Positions 21,385-33,963 are shown, numbered from the stretch's first letter. The stretch is DNA of 64,000 nucleotides from Meghimatium bilineatum (GCA_034231615.1 CM067317.1:18334673-18398672); one strand, 5' to 3'. Notes: generated by a model from the letters alone, not told the origin. Program-made: numbers and translations.

Positions 21385-22420
21385 AACTTACGTGCATAAT
21401 TAAATGGCACCTACGATTATCTTTACATATTGTCGTTCCAAGGTCATCTGTGTCACCTTCGTTGCGTTCAGTCCATGTTTGTTCACGGTTATCTTGATTA
21501 TTTTCTATCCATCGTTTTCTTGGTCTACGTTTGTCTTTATGTCCAGATATTATTTTGTAATATCCCCTTATTAGTGTTTGGTTTGTGTTCATTTTCATAA
21601 GGTCAACGAACGATTTCACTTGTTGTCTGTCTTTCAATATGTTCAGTAAATGATATTATATCAACTCTTTTCCAAATTTCGTCATTTCTTATTTTGTCTA
21701 GTTTAATAACCGTAAATATGAACTAGCCCTCTATAATGTTGAATAGTAAACCTCTTTTGGTGTCAATTACACTCAATACTTCTTAATTAATTTTTCTGGG
21801 AGTCAATGGAACGCTCAACATTTTTGTAGAGAAACTTATCGCCGTGGCATCTAGTTTGTTTCTTGTTTGTTCATTGTACAAGATTTTCTTCCATTTGAGA
21901 GAAGTGGTGCTATATATAATTGCTGGACTTTTTTCATTATTTGTATTGAGAAATACGTGTTGTACATGATGAATTACGATTATGGAATACTCAGTTTTAC
22001 CTATCATTCAGCATGACATCTGGCTACAGTAGGATGGGAGAGCCAACCCCACACCAAGATCCTTCTTAGTCGCTTGTTACAACATGCTTTACATGTTACA
22101 GTATCTGTATTCTTTATTCCCTTTCGGAACCCGAGAACACACTGGCGTCTGTAATATTCGTATTATATTATGTGTTTCTGGTGTACTTTGTCCATCTATT
22201 ACTATCCTTCCTAAAAATTGTAATTGATACAATTGTTTTGTTGTTGAGTATTGATTTTTGTTATGGTATATTGGAGTCATATAATATTTAGAATTGACCA
22301 TCACCTTTGTTCTTTTGTGATGTAGACTGTTCATGATTGCTACTGTCAGTTAAAATTATGTAAATCATGCATTATTTTCGTCAGTTACCATTCAGGACGG
22401 TGTCGTCAAGGCATAACAGG
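21385..22420 (-). pseudogene. Decayed LINE (RT to tail) with S1 insert
   Basis: On minus, in order: a DDTVLNGN block near 22400, then KTKVMVNSK-like and LQFLGRIVIDGQSTPE (22334-22150), an S1 fragment (22147-22025), then RNKLDATAISFSTKMLSVPL (about 21850) and a tail with HKDKRRPRKRWIENNQ (about 21500). This is the YADD-to-C-terminus part of a non-LTR retrotransposon, heavily frameshifted. Confidence 0.65.
22025..22147 (-). repeat. S1 repeat, 5' module fragment
   Basis: GGATGGGAGAGCCAACCCC and CTTTCGGAACCCGAGAACAC match the far end of S1 copies at 25868 and 30588. It sits inside the LINE relic. Confidence 0.65.
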
Positions 22421-22424
22421 TTAA

Positions 22425-22519
22425 TTAATTAGTCAGTTAGTTAGTTTGTCAGTTATTTAGTCAGTCAGTTAGTGAGTCAGTAGTTCGGTCAGTCAGTTGT
22501 TGGGTTGGTTGGTTCATTG

Positions 22520-22615
<96 letters not shown>

Positions 22616-22616
22616 A

Positions 22617-22697
<81 letters not shown>

Positions 22698-22900
22698 CAG
22701 TTAGTCAGTAAGTAAGTACGTTAGTCAGTCAGTCAGTTAGTCAGTCAGTCGGTTGGTTTGTTGGCTGTTGGGTTAGTTGGTTCGTTGGTTAGTTAATTAC
22801 TTAGTCAATCAGTCAGTCAGTTAGTTAGTTAGTTAGATAGTTAGTTAGTTGGTTTATTGGGTGGCTGGTTAGTTGGTTGGTTGGTTGGTTGGTTAGGCAG
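22425..22900. repeat. (GTTA)n tetranucleotide array
   Basis: Nearly 480 bp of GTTA repeats, uninterrupted from about 22520 to 22695 and degenerate (GTCA, GGTT) at both sides. The unit lacks the second G of the insect telomere repeat TTAGG, so this is not telomeric. Confidence 0.95.
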
Positions 22901-23089
22901 TATTAACGCACAGTGAACAATATATGCAGTACAATTCAATCTAAACGATGTCGCTGTATCGTATAAACATATATTCACTTTTAAAGAGTGCACTCAAAGA
23001 AATCTATATAAATCATTGAAAAACGGTAACATGTATTTGTCCATTTCAAATCGTGTAGTGAATTGTTTGTAGTTGACATTGTTAAAAAG

Positions 23090-23385
23090 CATTGGAGCAA
23101 GTTTAAAATTTCACAGGCAATGTGTTAAAAAATCTTGGTGCAAGTTCTACTTTTTTCTTTCGTTCAATTGAAACATGTTGGTGCAAGTTGAAAGTTTCAC
23201 AGACAATGTGTTAAAAAACCCTTGGTGCAAGTTGAAAGTTTCACAGACAATGTGTTAAAAAACCCTTGGTGCAAGTTGAAAGTTTCACAGACAATGTGTT
23301 AAAAAACCCTTGGTGCAAGTTGAAAGTTTCACAGACAATGTGTTAAAAAAAACCCTTGGTGCAAGTTGAAAGTATCATAGTTAAT
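23090..23385. repeat. 44-bp tandem repeat, about 6 units
   Basis: The unit begins TTGGTGCAAGTTGAAAG. The last four units are nearly identical apart from A-run length; the first two are diverged, with one carrying an inserted T-rich stretch. Confidence 0.9.
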
Positions 23386-23449
23386 TCAACATTAAATCTT
23401 CAGCAGTAGTCGTGATGATAATGTATTTCCTTTAGCTGTGAGCATGTAG

Positions 23450-24140
23450 CTTTTCGAATTATCTTAGTTGCCTCGTACGACCTGTATGGAAAGAATACCG
23501 TAGCTCTATTCCTTGCACCCTGAACTTATGTCAAATATATGAGCATAACATGTCCGTCGCATCTCAGATGGGTCTGCTTCAGCATACATGCCTTGTATTC
23601 ACGTATGGGATATTGGCTCTAAAGGAAACTTCAAAATAAGATATCTTTCCAGTGCTTTCCCATTAACTACAAAATTACCCGTCAATGGGTGTGCTCTTTC
23701 GTTACCTCTGACCCATGCATGACTAGGGCAATATATCCATGCAAACATGTTAGACAATCGAATTGTTCACTAGCATGACCTACTCCTTTCTTAACATGAA
23801 TCATTCTACTTTACGCAACATACTTTAGAGTCTGAAAGTACCACCATACTATCTTTTATTGTTACTTTCAGTAGATCACTCGAGATGGCGCAAAATGAAG
23901 ATTTGTTGATTGTTACGTATTGCTGATGTACTCCCTCTTCGTGGGAAGATAAATGGCCTTATGAGAATAGAAGGAAAATGGCTCCGTTCTCATTATATTA
24001 TTTCAAACGTGTTTCGTCTTAATCCTCTCGTGATGTTGAATTATAAACTGAGAAGAGTCATGCATCTACATAACATTGTAGGTTCACGTACACTTTTACA
24101 TTTACTTCCGCTAGTCGTCGACCCTAATACGTGCAATAAA
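23450..24140. repeat. Unclassified dispersed repeat U1, copy b
   Basis: The blocks GACAATCGAATTGTTCA and CGCAACATACTTTAGAGTCTG match 40030-40210 in the same order and spacing. No shared coding frame. Confidence 0.5.
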
Positions 24141-24309
24141 TAAAAAACCATGGAGATTATGGCAGTGACCAGGACGTTTGAGTGGGTAGGCACACAGAAA
24201 GGTAGCACAGGTCTAGACCTTAAGTGACTATGAGTATGATTCGGCACAAATGGGTCTCGTTCGAGAATTGTGGATTGAAGCCTTGAGAAAAGCAAGGTTG
24301 AAAGTAGTA

Positions 24310-24690
24310 ACATTTATTTTCGTGTCGGTATAAGTGGGTGTTCGAGGCAATGAAAGAGCGGAACAACTGGTGTCACGAGCAATTGTGTCACAGTTCGATG
24401 GGGCAATGGATCGATCTGACGTTTTGAACTCCATAAGAGATACAGCATGCGAGAGTGAGACTAATGTGAATGATGATTCTTTTTCAATATCCAGTATTAA
24501 AGATCAGGGTTTGAAATGTGGTGTTGCTAAAAGTGAACATTTTGGAGGGTTCAGAAGAATGATGGTCAACTAACATAGGACAGGTACTGTCAGCAAAAGT
24601 GTAATGGCGGATACGCTCAGGGAGAGATCGGAGCAACTATGGACGTGTCAGTTTGCAGTGATGATGATCCGACGACTAACTAACTAATTA
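24310..24690 (+). pseudogene. Retroelement RNase H C-terminal fragment
   Basis: The frame 24334-24573 reads GVRGNERAEQLVSRA, the C-terminal RNase H block of non-LTR retrotransposons (compare GIPGNEKADQLAK in LINE-A). It is followed by GLKCGVAKSEHFGGFRR and, after a frameshift, a TGTVSKS..LRERSEQLWTC-like tail. Belongs to a LINE family different from LINE-A. Catalytic residues upstream are missing. Confidence 0.6.
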
Positions 24691-24704
24691 ACAGTTGCCA
24701 TAGA

Positions 24705-24873
24705 AGAATGTGTCGGGCAAGTTGCGCACAGAAAATGAGGACACAGCTCTGGACTGAATTTCCATTCTCTGGACTATATATCCTGCTAGACCTCTAGTAG
24801 AACCAGTGTCCTGCTACAATAGAGATCTAGCGGGAGTTTGAGAATGAAAATTGAAGAATAAGAAGGAGAAGAA
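24705..24873 (+). repeat. S2 SINE-like copy
   Basis: Contains GAATGTGTCGGGC, TTCCATTCTCTGGACTA, GATCTAGCGGGAGTTTGAGA and a GAA-rich end (AAGGAGAAGAAG). Confidence 0.7.
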
Positions 24874-25867
24874 GACTTGATACTGATTCTAATGTTTCCT
24901 GAGTCAATTTTGTGAGCACACAGAAAAGATGGGAATAATGTGTCTATTTATATTTAGCTTTTATTTCAATTCACGACGAAGTAGTCATAACGTACAATTT
25001 TGTGAGAACCGTTGAGTTACAAGGTAGGAAGAATATTGTAATGGGAGAGAAGTTGGAAGTGAACTGACCCGAATAAATATCCCAAAGTGTGAAATGTAGA
25101 TTCTAGAAGACATTAAGCATTTGAGACAGGGTTTTTTCGGAAGCGGTAGACAATATAATCACCTGCATGAAATGTGTGAGACTCATTAATTTTTTGGGGG
25201 AGAAAATAGATGAATAGATAAATATAGATTTTATAGATTTAACATGTGCCGTATACACGATTGTTATAGGAAAACATTGCTGTTGATGAATGCCGTCTTT
25301 ATATATATTAAACATATATATAGCATATATATATATATAATCTTCTGGACATGGTGAATTATAAGATCCTCGAGGATAGTTCACATGTATTTTATAGTAT
25401 TTCATTTAGTTATTGTGCCATCTCTATTATTCATGTGACAATCGTTCAGTGTTGTGGAAATTACAAGTTATGGTGAATTATTGTTCTGCGTTTGTTCTCA
25501 AACTCTAACAGATAAACCGGACGTAGTCCGAAGAAAGGAATGTGTTGTGAATCTAATTATTCACGGTTTCTTTGAATTTTCTTTTTATATTTTGTCATAT
25601 GGATTATCGAAATCTTCAATGATATTAAGTAAAATTGAGACAACTATTGAAAAAATAAAAAGGCACCTGTTATTGTGTGGAATGCAACTCTTCTCCTCCT
25701 GCGAGTTTCATTTTGTTATATCAGTGATGTGCCTATACAAAGATAATGGAAGTCGTGGACGAACAATGACGAACAATATCCCAAGTATCCTATTGAGCTG
25801 TTCTCGTCTATCGCTTCTGGCGACTCACGGGTAGCAGCTGTGACTTATTGAGCCTTGTTCTTATATT
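24874..25867. other. No recognisable feature
   Basis: AT-rich, with a short (AT)n run near 25315-25340. Frames at 25103-25405 and 25454-25834 have no recognisable motif. Confidence 0.45.
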
Positions 25868-26150
25868 CTTCTTTTTATTCTTCTGCGTTCGTTCTCAAAC
25901 TCCTACAGATTAGCAGGATGTAGTCCGGAGAACGGAATGCGCTGTGTCATGGTTTACAGCATTGCTGCGATATCTGCGTCTTTCGGACTGACACATCCGA
26001 CTTCAGCATTGTTTGGGTCACTGACCCTATATGGGATGGGACAGCCAACTACATCCCATAAACTACTTGGTCGCATTTTACGACATGCGTGGAAGGTAAA
26101 CAGTGTTGCTATTCTTTGCTCCCCCTTCGGGCCCCGGCAACACACGGGCG
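25868..26150 (-). repeat. S1 SINE-like copy
   Basis: On plus it starts with TTCTTCTGCGTTCGTTCTC (the complement of the GAA tail) and ends CCCCGGCAACACACGGGCG. It matches 30588-30866 and 58497-58775 closely over about 280 bp. The part nearest the tail is shared with S2; the rest is S1-specific. The sense strand is taken from the GAA-tail convention. Confidence 0.8.
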
Positions 26151-26154
26151 TTTC

Positions 26155-26310
26155 TCTCCTATCACAAGTAGCGACTGACGAGTAGCAGCTCTTGCGTATT
26201 GAGCCGACTTTTTCTATCACTTGTGGTGGCACACGAGTAGTAGCTCTTGCGTATTGAGCCGACTTTTTCTATCACTTGTGGCGGCACACGAGAAGTAGCT
26301 CTGACTTAAA
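26155..26310. repeat. About 56-bp tandem duplication
   Basis: Two and a half units containing GTATTGAGCCGACTTTTTCT lie directly after S1. A related GTAGCAGCTGTGACTTATTG piece occurs near 25830. Confidence 0.75.
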
Positions 26311-26589
26311 ATGCGACATTATTGCGTGCTATTCGCATTCATTTTATTGCTGGCTGGATAGAATTCCAAATTATGAACTGCATGTATAAGCTTCATCTTC
26401 AACAAGTTCTGATGCCTAAGTCACGCAACAGATGCCACCAAACTAGTGTCACTTATCACGTTGTCGCTGAAGCATGTGCTATATTCGAGTACCATACCAA
26501 ACGAGGTATGATATATTGTTTCTCCACTAAAAATAAGGCTGGAGATGGCTTTAGCGTCCTTGTCAAGGCTAACTGTGATTTGGAAAAGC

Positions 26590-27072
26590 AACACTGTATA
26601 GATCTCTGGTGCTTTCTGTTGTGTTGTATGGTTGTGAGAGTTGGACACTCACTGCGGACATGGAGAGAAGATTACAGGCTTTCGAGTATACATGCTACAG
26701 AAGAATTATACGAATTTCCTATAGGGAACATAAGACCAATGTGTACGTAAGAAATAAAGTAGAGATGTGTGCAGGTGTCCAGGAGCCATTGCTTTCAATA
26801 GTTACGACGAAAACTAGCATGGTTCGGACATGTATGCAGGCACGATTCCTTGTCAAAAACAATACTGCAGGGAACTGTCGAGGGTGGAAGAAGCAGAGGA
26901 GGGCAAATAAAGACATGGACAGACAACATCAAGGAATGGACAGGGCTAGATATTTCCACACTCATCCGCATCGCTGAGGATAGAATTCGCTGGAGGACTC
27001 TGTGTGCTGAAGCATCCAATGTGATACCCCTACGACCCTGAAGGGTTATGAGTTTATTGATTGATTGATACT
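26590..27072 (+). mobile_element. LINE-E 3' fragment
   Basis: Begins at a TLYRSLVLSVVLYGCESWTL-like RT end and continues MERRLQAFEYTCYRRIIRIS, then (shifted frame) TILQGTVEGGRSRGGQIKTW and TDNIKEWTGLDISTLIRIAE, and a conserved CAEASNV end. It terminates in a TGATTGATTGA short repeat. Inverted and partial copies lie at 40855-41105 and 33055-33192. A 5'-truncated dead copy. Confidence 0.8.
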
Positions 27073-27454
27073 GTTTCTCCACATATCGATACCTTTATAT
27101 TAAGGGATCCAATTGGTAACATTCTCACACGCTATGAAAATAATCCATCCAGCAACTTCGTTCTTTATCTTCATTTAATATTTCTGGTGGTTACTAATTG
27201 GTCAATCTTTACTCTTCTCGTCACATGTCCTATAAACTGTAATTGCCTGCAGTCATTTTTCTCTATCTCTTTACTCCAGCATTTCAATTATCAGTTCATC
27301 ACTACCAATGTCAAATACGAACATTAGCATCAAAATATAATAGCTGTTTATGACATTTTCATCATTCTTTTTAAAAACCACATCAGAGTTACTTCTGGTT
27401 CACTGTGAACTACGCAACTATAATATGTTTACATTCTCTATTTCCTTACCTAAA
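27073..27454. other. No recognisable feature
   Basis: One short hydrophobic frame (27061-27327) without any family resemblance that I can see. Confidence 0.45.
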
Positions 27455-27655
27455 ATATGTTAAACTTTCTAGTTCCATACCTAGAATATGTTAAGTTTTC
27501 TAGTTCAATACCTAGAAAATGTTACGTTTTCTAGTTCAATACCTAGAAAATGTTACGCTTTCTAGTTCAATACCTAGAATATGTTAAACTTTCTAGTTTC
27601 ATACCTAGAATATGTTAATCTTTCTAGTTAATACCTAGAATATGTTAATCTTTAG
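27455..27655. repeat. 31-bp tandem repeat, about 6 units
   Basis: The unit contains TTTCTAGTTCAATACCTAGA. The copies differ by a few substitutions. Confidence 0.9.
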
Positions 27656-27971
27656 TGTTTTTTTTCTACTACTGTTGAAATGTTCAATGCCTGAACTAAA
27701 TCCCTTGACAACTGTTTTATCAGTGATATGCGACATGTCACGCTTGATTCTCTTACAACTGATTAACTTTAACTTAGTCAAGGATAACAATACATTGAAT
27801 ATGTTTAGTATATAAAATTGTGAGGCCGAGACTAAAAGTATGGATGCGCGAAAAATACGTCAATTATTTTTTGGTGCCCCTTTTCACCGGTCGACAAGTG
27901 TCAAAAATGCATGGACCCTCAAGTTCTTAAATACGTCATTTTTGTACCTCCACCATCCACCTCATTCAGAA

Positions 27972-28062
27972 ATAAGTAATCGACATGATCCTGGAGCTTG
28001 TATAAGTAATCGACATGATCCTGGAGCTTGTATAAGTAATCGACATGATCCTGGAGCTTGTA
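27972..28062. repeat. 30-bp tandem repeat, 3 identical units
   Basis: The unit contains AATCGACATGATCCTGGAGC. Because 30 is a multiple of three, the surrounding frame (27840-28166) repeats a ten-residue block, but I see no other sign of coding. Confidence 0.95.
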
Positions 28063-28273
28063 TAAGTTTTGTTGCCTTAAAGCCTTTTTTTGCGTTATGG
28101 AGTTTATGGATTCATTATTTGTCCCTCAACGAAAAAAAATTTCGGGGCGACAGTGTTTCTGGATGATCGTGTGACTTGCCATGCGGGAAGCGTATACTTT
28201 TGTTACGAATAGTTCATCATTCTTTCTTCAGGATTGTTAATTAATCAATCCATCAACAGTTATAGTAAATCTG

Positions 28274-28803
28274 GCATTTTCCCGCCACCATACAGTTTGT
28301 CACAGAATGACAAAGTTACATTTTCCCGCCACTATACAGTTTGTCACAGAATGACAAAGTTACATTTTCCCGCCACCATACAGTTTGTCACAGAATGACA
28401 AAGTTACATTTTCTCGCCACCATACAGTTTGTCACAGAATGACAAAGTTACATTTTCCCGCCACCATACAGTTTGTCACAGAATGACAAAGTTACATTTT
28501 CCCGCCACCATACAGTTTGTCACAGAATGACAAAGTTACATTTTCCCGCCACCATACAGTTTGTCACAGAATGACAAAGTTACATTTTCCCGCCACCATA
28601 CAGTTTGTCACAGAATGACAAAGTTACATTTTCCCGCCACCATACAGTTTGTCACAGAATGACAAAGTTACATTTTCCCGCCACCATACAGTTTGTCACA
28701 GAATGACAAAGTTACATTTTCCCGCCACCATACAGTTTGTTACAGAATGACAAAGTTACATTTTCCCGCCACCATACAGTTTGTCACAGAATGACAAAGG
28801 TAC
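28274..28803. repeat. 44-bp tandem array, 12 units, each with a hairpin
   Basis: Twelve nearly identical units (core CCCGCCACCATACAG) span 530 bp. Each unit contains TTTGTCA-CAGAA-TGACAAA, a perfect 7-bp inverted repeat with a 5-base loop. Only four or five substitutions are visible in the whole array, which indicates recent amplification or homogenisation. Confidence 0.97.
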
Positions 28804-30587
28804 AATTGCCGATGGCATTCTCTTCGTCGTCAATGTGGATTAAATACAAGGTCATTTTGAGACGGAATGCATTTATTTCATGTGTAGGGGATAGCAAACA
28901 TACATGTGGAGGGGACAACAGAACATACAACATGAAACAGTTATTACTATAACAATGAATGATGGACGGATTTTCACGGCAAGAAAAATCTCACTAAATA
29001 GTATTATTATCTACTAGATACATACAGCTGCATGTGAGACAAGCAAGTAATACTCTAGACACCACTGGTTAGACACGCAATCCTCTCTGATTCAGACAGA
29101 TCACTGAATACAAGCTTTTCAGAGTATAACTCTTACTGGAGAACGAGTTAAAGACTATATAAGCGTGCGTGTTTGTGCACTCACATGCGATCGTGCGTGT
29201 TTGTGCACTCACATGCGATCGTGCGTGTTTGTGCACTCACATGCGATCGTGCGTGTGCTCGTCTCCTCTACGATTCAATTATTTTCGTCCACATAATTCT
29301 TTGTTCTCGACACGGGACAACCAGTTCGTAATTTCACGGCAATATTGTGTAATATAGAAGAAATGTTCATTTCTATTGACAATGTACTTGGTGTACTACA
29401 GGTAGGAAGAAGACTGTAGATCCAAACTAACTGCGTCGTCGCTCATGTGGACAACGCGCAGCAGACAATATTGTAACGAAATGAATGATACACCTTTCTT
29501 ATCACTTGATTAAATACAAGTTAGATTGTATTGTCCTGTATATTTCCATACAGTGTCAGTGCCACAGCACTCACATAGTATCCTACCTACCACAAAAAAC
29601 TTTAGTAAAGCTCAGAATAGCTGTCATTATTAGTCACCTTCAATAGCACCTGCAACTGTTGTAAAACTGTATTACCATAGTAATTACGTAAAACACCATA
29701 GTCGATTAAATTTACAATGAACACGCAGACTATAAGACTACAAGGTCTTGTTTATTATATAAAATACAAATAACAGTATATGACAGTTTCAACATTAAGG
29801 TTGTTTTTTTTCAAGAAAACACAAGACAAACAGTGAAATAATGAAACACTGGGTAAAATAATGAAATTCTTACTAAAGCATTAGAAGGTAGAAACAGCGA
29901 AGGTAACAATTACCTACGTTTACAATATTATTATCATAGAGACGAACATTAAAAATAATATTGGGAATGAAAACAAAACAACATAATTATGCCTGAACAC
30001 AACATCAACGACAAAACAGCAAAGGACCCACCCTGAATCTACATAAATGAATGATCAAACTAAATGGCTTAGGGGTACCATATTGCATTATAGATCGATT
30101 TTCATGAGCTTATGGTGCAAGATTTAAGGCGGTGACCTAAATGGTAAAATCATCGGGCACCACAATGATCAGAGTCATTGAAATATATAGAAATAGAAAT
30201 AGGTGTTCTGTGGTAAATGGCATGAAGATGTCGACAGAAATGGTCACCTAGTGTTTTGCCTGTTTCGTCTATATCGTTCTTGTTACGGCGTTTACAAGTG
30301 ATAACGAAATAACCTTACATGATTCACGTGTAATATAAAGACATCGTTGATAGTTAAAGTGTCTTAGGAAATTAAGCTGAGCGGATCTCCACTACATAGG
30401 GGCATGTGTAGCGAGCTCCTGAAACGAACAGTGCCAAAATGTTCTGAAACATTAACCATGAGGTGATTGGGGACGAAGATTTCGTTAAGATATTTTGGCA
30501 CGCCTATAGAGAAACAGAGAAATTACATGGAAAATTGCATCAGTGAAGAAACTGACTGGAGAAGGAAGCCGATCATATGCAGAGCAA
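28804..30587. other. No gene recognised; contains a 28-bp repeat
   Basis: Three 28-bp units (core GTGTTTGTGCACTCACATGC, 29165-29248) are the only structure seen. Remaining DNA is AT-rich with short frames. Confidence 0.5.
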
Positions 30588-30866
30588 TTCTTCTTCTTCT
30601 GCGTTCGTTCTCAAACTCCTGCAGATTAGCAGGATATAGTCCGGAGAACGGAATGCGTTGTGTCATGGTTTACAGCATTGCTGCGATATCTACGTATTTC
30701 GGCCTGACACATCCGACTTCAGCATGGCTGTGGGTCACTGACCCTATATGGAATGGGACAGCCACTACATCCCATAACCTCCTTAGTCGCCCTTTACAAC
30801 ATGCATGGAAGGTAAACAGTGTTGCTATTCATTGCTCCCCTTTCGGGCCCCGAGAACACATGGGCG
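30588..30866 (-). repeat. S1 SINE-like copy
   Basis: Closely similar to 25868-26150, including TACAGCATTGCTGCGATATC and CTTCGGCCTGACACATCC equivalents. The frame over it (30467-31054) is not a gene. Confidence 0.8.
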
Positions 30867-32192
30867 AGGCAGATCAATGCTCTTCTACTATTGTTGAGTT
30901 TTTAATACCATCTGAAACTGAAGCAGGTCTAAGCGGTACTGGGGTGTTTTGGAGATACACCCATTTCTGCAAAAATGTTTCTTTCTTTCTTTGTAACAGT
31001 ATATTCTATTTTGTGCACACTGTACTTGGATTCTTTCATCTACTCATATTTTAATGTTGATGACAACATGGATTTGGAAAATTTCGACATAAGTTCGTAT
31101 GTACAATACACTTGCAAATTTAATGTCACATCTAGGAACAGTATTTGGTGTCAGTGATTACATCTGTGTCTCGCCTTTTCTAAAATGTATTAAGTCATTT
31201 TCTAGATATAAATGAAAGATATAAAAATGGAGATAACCATATGGAAGGCAATCGGAGTTCAATCATGAAGACATGAAAGTCGATATCCTTTGACGATTTA
31301 GTTACAAGTACAAGTACATTCTTTCTTTTTAAATTACACTCCACGTCTCCTAATGGTTAACATCCTGTAGCCAGGGTAGTCTTCTGTATCTTTTGAACAT
31401 CGTAGCAAGGAAGAAAGAATGAAAACTCATTTCCTATATAGTAATATCATACATTGAGACATTCTAAAACATGAAAAGTCGATGATAAACATAACAAAGA
31501 ACGACAAGCAGACAGTTCAATTAATTTCTTTTATTCTTTTACATTTTTTATCAATATAATATATTATATTTTTCTTTTATATTATCGCTCCAAATCCCTG
31601 CTTAGCGTGAACCCTCAACAAACCTTTCTCGTCTTATCCTAAGCTTCGTCATTTCTTCATATTCTTGTCATGTCACATTCATGCTCTTTCTACCTGTATC
31701 CAACACACTTCTTCCAGACATGCATTGATCTTCTTTTTTTCCCTTCCCGCTAGGATAACCAGAGTAACGACTGTCTTATATCATGCTTTTCGTTGTCAGT
31801 TTTAGCTCAATAAGCCGAACGATCTACTACTATCCTTTAATATTACTGTGATAGTCTGATAACAGGAATGATTTACTACTGTATACCATTTCATTTGTCA
31901 CAATATTAATAGACGTGTAATGTTAAGAAATTCTTTAAAACAGTGCTAGACAAAACGTTGTGGGACTCCCAGAAAATCGCAATCTTGAGGACCATCCTCG
32001 AAAATGTTATAAAAAATATTATTAGGTAAATAATTTAAAATATACATTTATATATTGTCATTGGGTCCCAAACGTGGAGGAACCCATAGACGATATTCTA
32101 ATCGGCCAATTCGGCAGTCCGGTAGTGTTTAGCAACATAACACATTTTATTTTGCTATAGAATTATTCAATTAACATTTGCAAACATTACAG
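30867..32192. other. AT-rich DNA with no recognisable feature
   Basis: Short frames only. No transposon ends or arrays seen. Confidence 0.45.
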
Positions 32193-32239
32193 ACGTTGGT
32201 TGGTTGGTTGGTTGGTTGGTTGGTTGGTTGGTTGGTTGC
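32193..32239. repeat. (GGTT)n microsatellite
   Basis: About 11 GGTT units. Confidence 0.95.
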
Positions 32240-32705
32240 TGATCCAGCGGTCCATGGGCTCATGCCTTTTGACCTAATGCCATTAAATGGTATTATATTG
32301 CTGTGAAGTCTGTGGATTTTCGGCCCAACGCGTGACAGAACCAGAGAATAACTATCACACCTCCAGGAAGGTAGGTTTCAACCTATGTACTGCTCCTAGC
32401 CACTGTAGCCAAGATAGGGTTCACTATGCTCATTCCCCGCCACCAATTCACTACTGGTTATGCCGAACTTCTCTATTGCTCCAGGCATGCAACCAAATGT
32501 TCAAGTCAAAAGGATTGTAACGTCCTGAGTCACTGTGCCTCTATGATTGGTTTCAGCTATAGGAAAAAACAGTGCTGTCAGTTTCCTCCTCTCCAGTGCT
32601 GCACAGTACATCTCTGGCTCCCTCCCAACCACAGAGGGTGCATACATATATATTCAGGTAAACATGAAACACATTTCAACAACAAAATAAAAGCACAATT
32701 GTAAA
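32240..32705. other. Unrecognised, more GC-balanced stretch
   Basis: Two short frames (32287-32520 and 32426-32704) are cysteine-rich but lack any known spacing. Composition suggests an old transposon. Nothing more can be supported. Confidence 0.35.
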
Positions 32706-32830
32706 GATGACGTGCCATGAAGGTTCTATAAGAAGATAACCTCAATATAACGGCATATCATCCACTAAGGTTTTCTGTTACGTGGGTGGTATGTCTAGTG
32801 GGCCATTGGTGAGACCCACAGAGGCAACCA
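32706..32830 (+). repeat. Dispersed repeat, inverted partner at 38465-38600
   Basis: TTCTATAAGAAGATAACCTC and GGTGAGACCCACAGA occur in reverse complement at 38465-38600 with similar spacing. Unclassified. Confidence 0.65.
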
Positions 32831-33054
32831 CATGCGTGAACATTACAGAGCGAAGATATTAGTTGAGACAATAAACCAGGAATTGAGTAAAGTGTTAGTT
32901 ATTTCACGTTTAGAAAATACAATTGTGTTAAACGGATCAAGACAAAATAACAGAAACATACGCCATAGAAGTGTAAACTATTTTAAAGATAAACTTATTG
33001 GAAACGACAAAAAAATCTACATATAGAACCACTAGAAAATATGAAAAAGCAAGA

Positions 33055-33192
33055 CTTTCACAATACTTTTCCTTACTCATCCGCATCGTTGAAGATATAA
33101 ATCTCGTGCTGGACTCTATGTGCTTAAGCCTCCGATGTGGTATCCCTACGACCCTGACGGAGTATGAGCTTTTAGATGCAGATTGATGAAAA
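33055..33192 (+). pseudogene. LINE-E terminal fragment
   Basis: CTCATCCGCATCGTTGAAGA and CCTACGACCCTGACGG match the end of LINE-E at 26960-27045. Only the last 140 bp are present. Confidence 0.65.
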
Positions 33193-33820
33193 ATCATAAC
33201 TGATGTTATGAGCTTATGCAGCTTCATTCCCGAGGAATATAACGGTGGAAATAAATGTATAAGTGTATAATAACATACCGGGCAAGATAAATCTTTAAAA
33301 ACAATTGCTGCAGGATTTATATTTAGTATATTGTATAGTATATTTGGTAATTGTGTTTGCTACGAATACGTGTGTTTCCAGTGGTGACATATGGATGTTA
33401 AGCATGAATACTAAAATAAAACAATTGCTGCCGGATTTATATTTAGTATATTGCCTCCAATATCTGAAGAATTCTTGTTCATATCACAGATAAGTTTTAC
33501 ATACTGTCTTACATTTTTCACAATTCTACGAGTGTGGGATTGTATAATTCATCAAAATTAAGATATTGTTAATTATTTAAGACTGTAAATTATTTTGATC
33601 TTTATCGATAAAATAATTATTTCATTCATATAACTCAGAGTTTGCTGTAATTTAGTGAACCCGATACTGGTGAGTCGTATTCGAATCTTCAATCACACTT
33701 CCGCCCTGTCGTTGTTACGTATGACACATGCCCTGACGTAGTTTAGTATCATTAATTATCGTTTTGTAATTTAAATATATCTTGATACGAGATTGTCATC
33801 ATAGAGAGGAAAGTAAACAA
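33193..33820. other. No recognisable feature except a local duplication
   Basis: The block GGATTTATATTTAGTATATTG occurs twice (33312 and 33432), a spaced direct duplication. No gene. Confidence 0.5.
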
Positions 33821-33963
33821 ACCTATATATCTTCCTTCATTAGACAAAAGCTATATATCTTCCTTCATTAGACAAAAGCTATATATCTTCCTTCATTAAA
33901 CAAAAGCTATATATCTTCCTTCATTAGACAAAAGCTATATATCTTCCTTCATTAGACAAAAGC
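33821..33963. repeat. 28-bp tandem repeat, 5 units
   Basis: Core CTATATATCTTCCTTCATTA. The units are almost identical. Confidence 0.95.

Noticed and set aside
22425-22900. Interstitial telomere
   Set aside because: The unit is GTTA, not the insect TTAGG.
28274-28803. CRISPR array
   Set aside because: The units are directly contiguous with no variable spacers, and the genome is eukaryotic.
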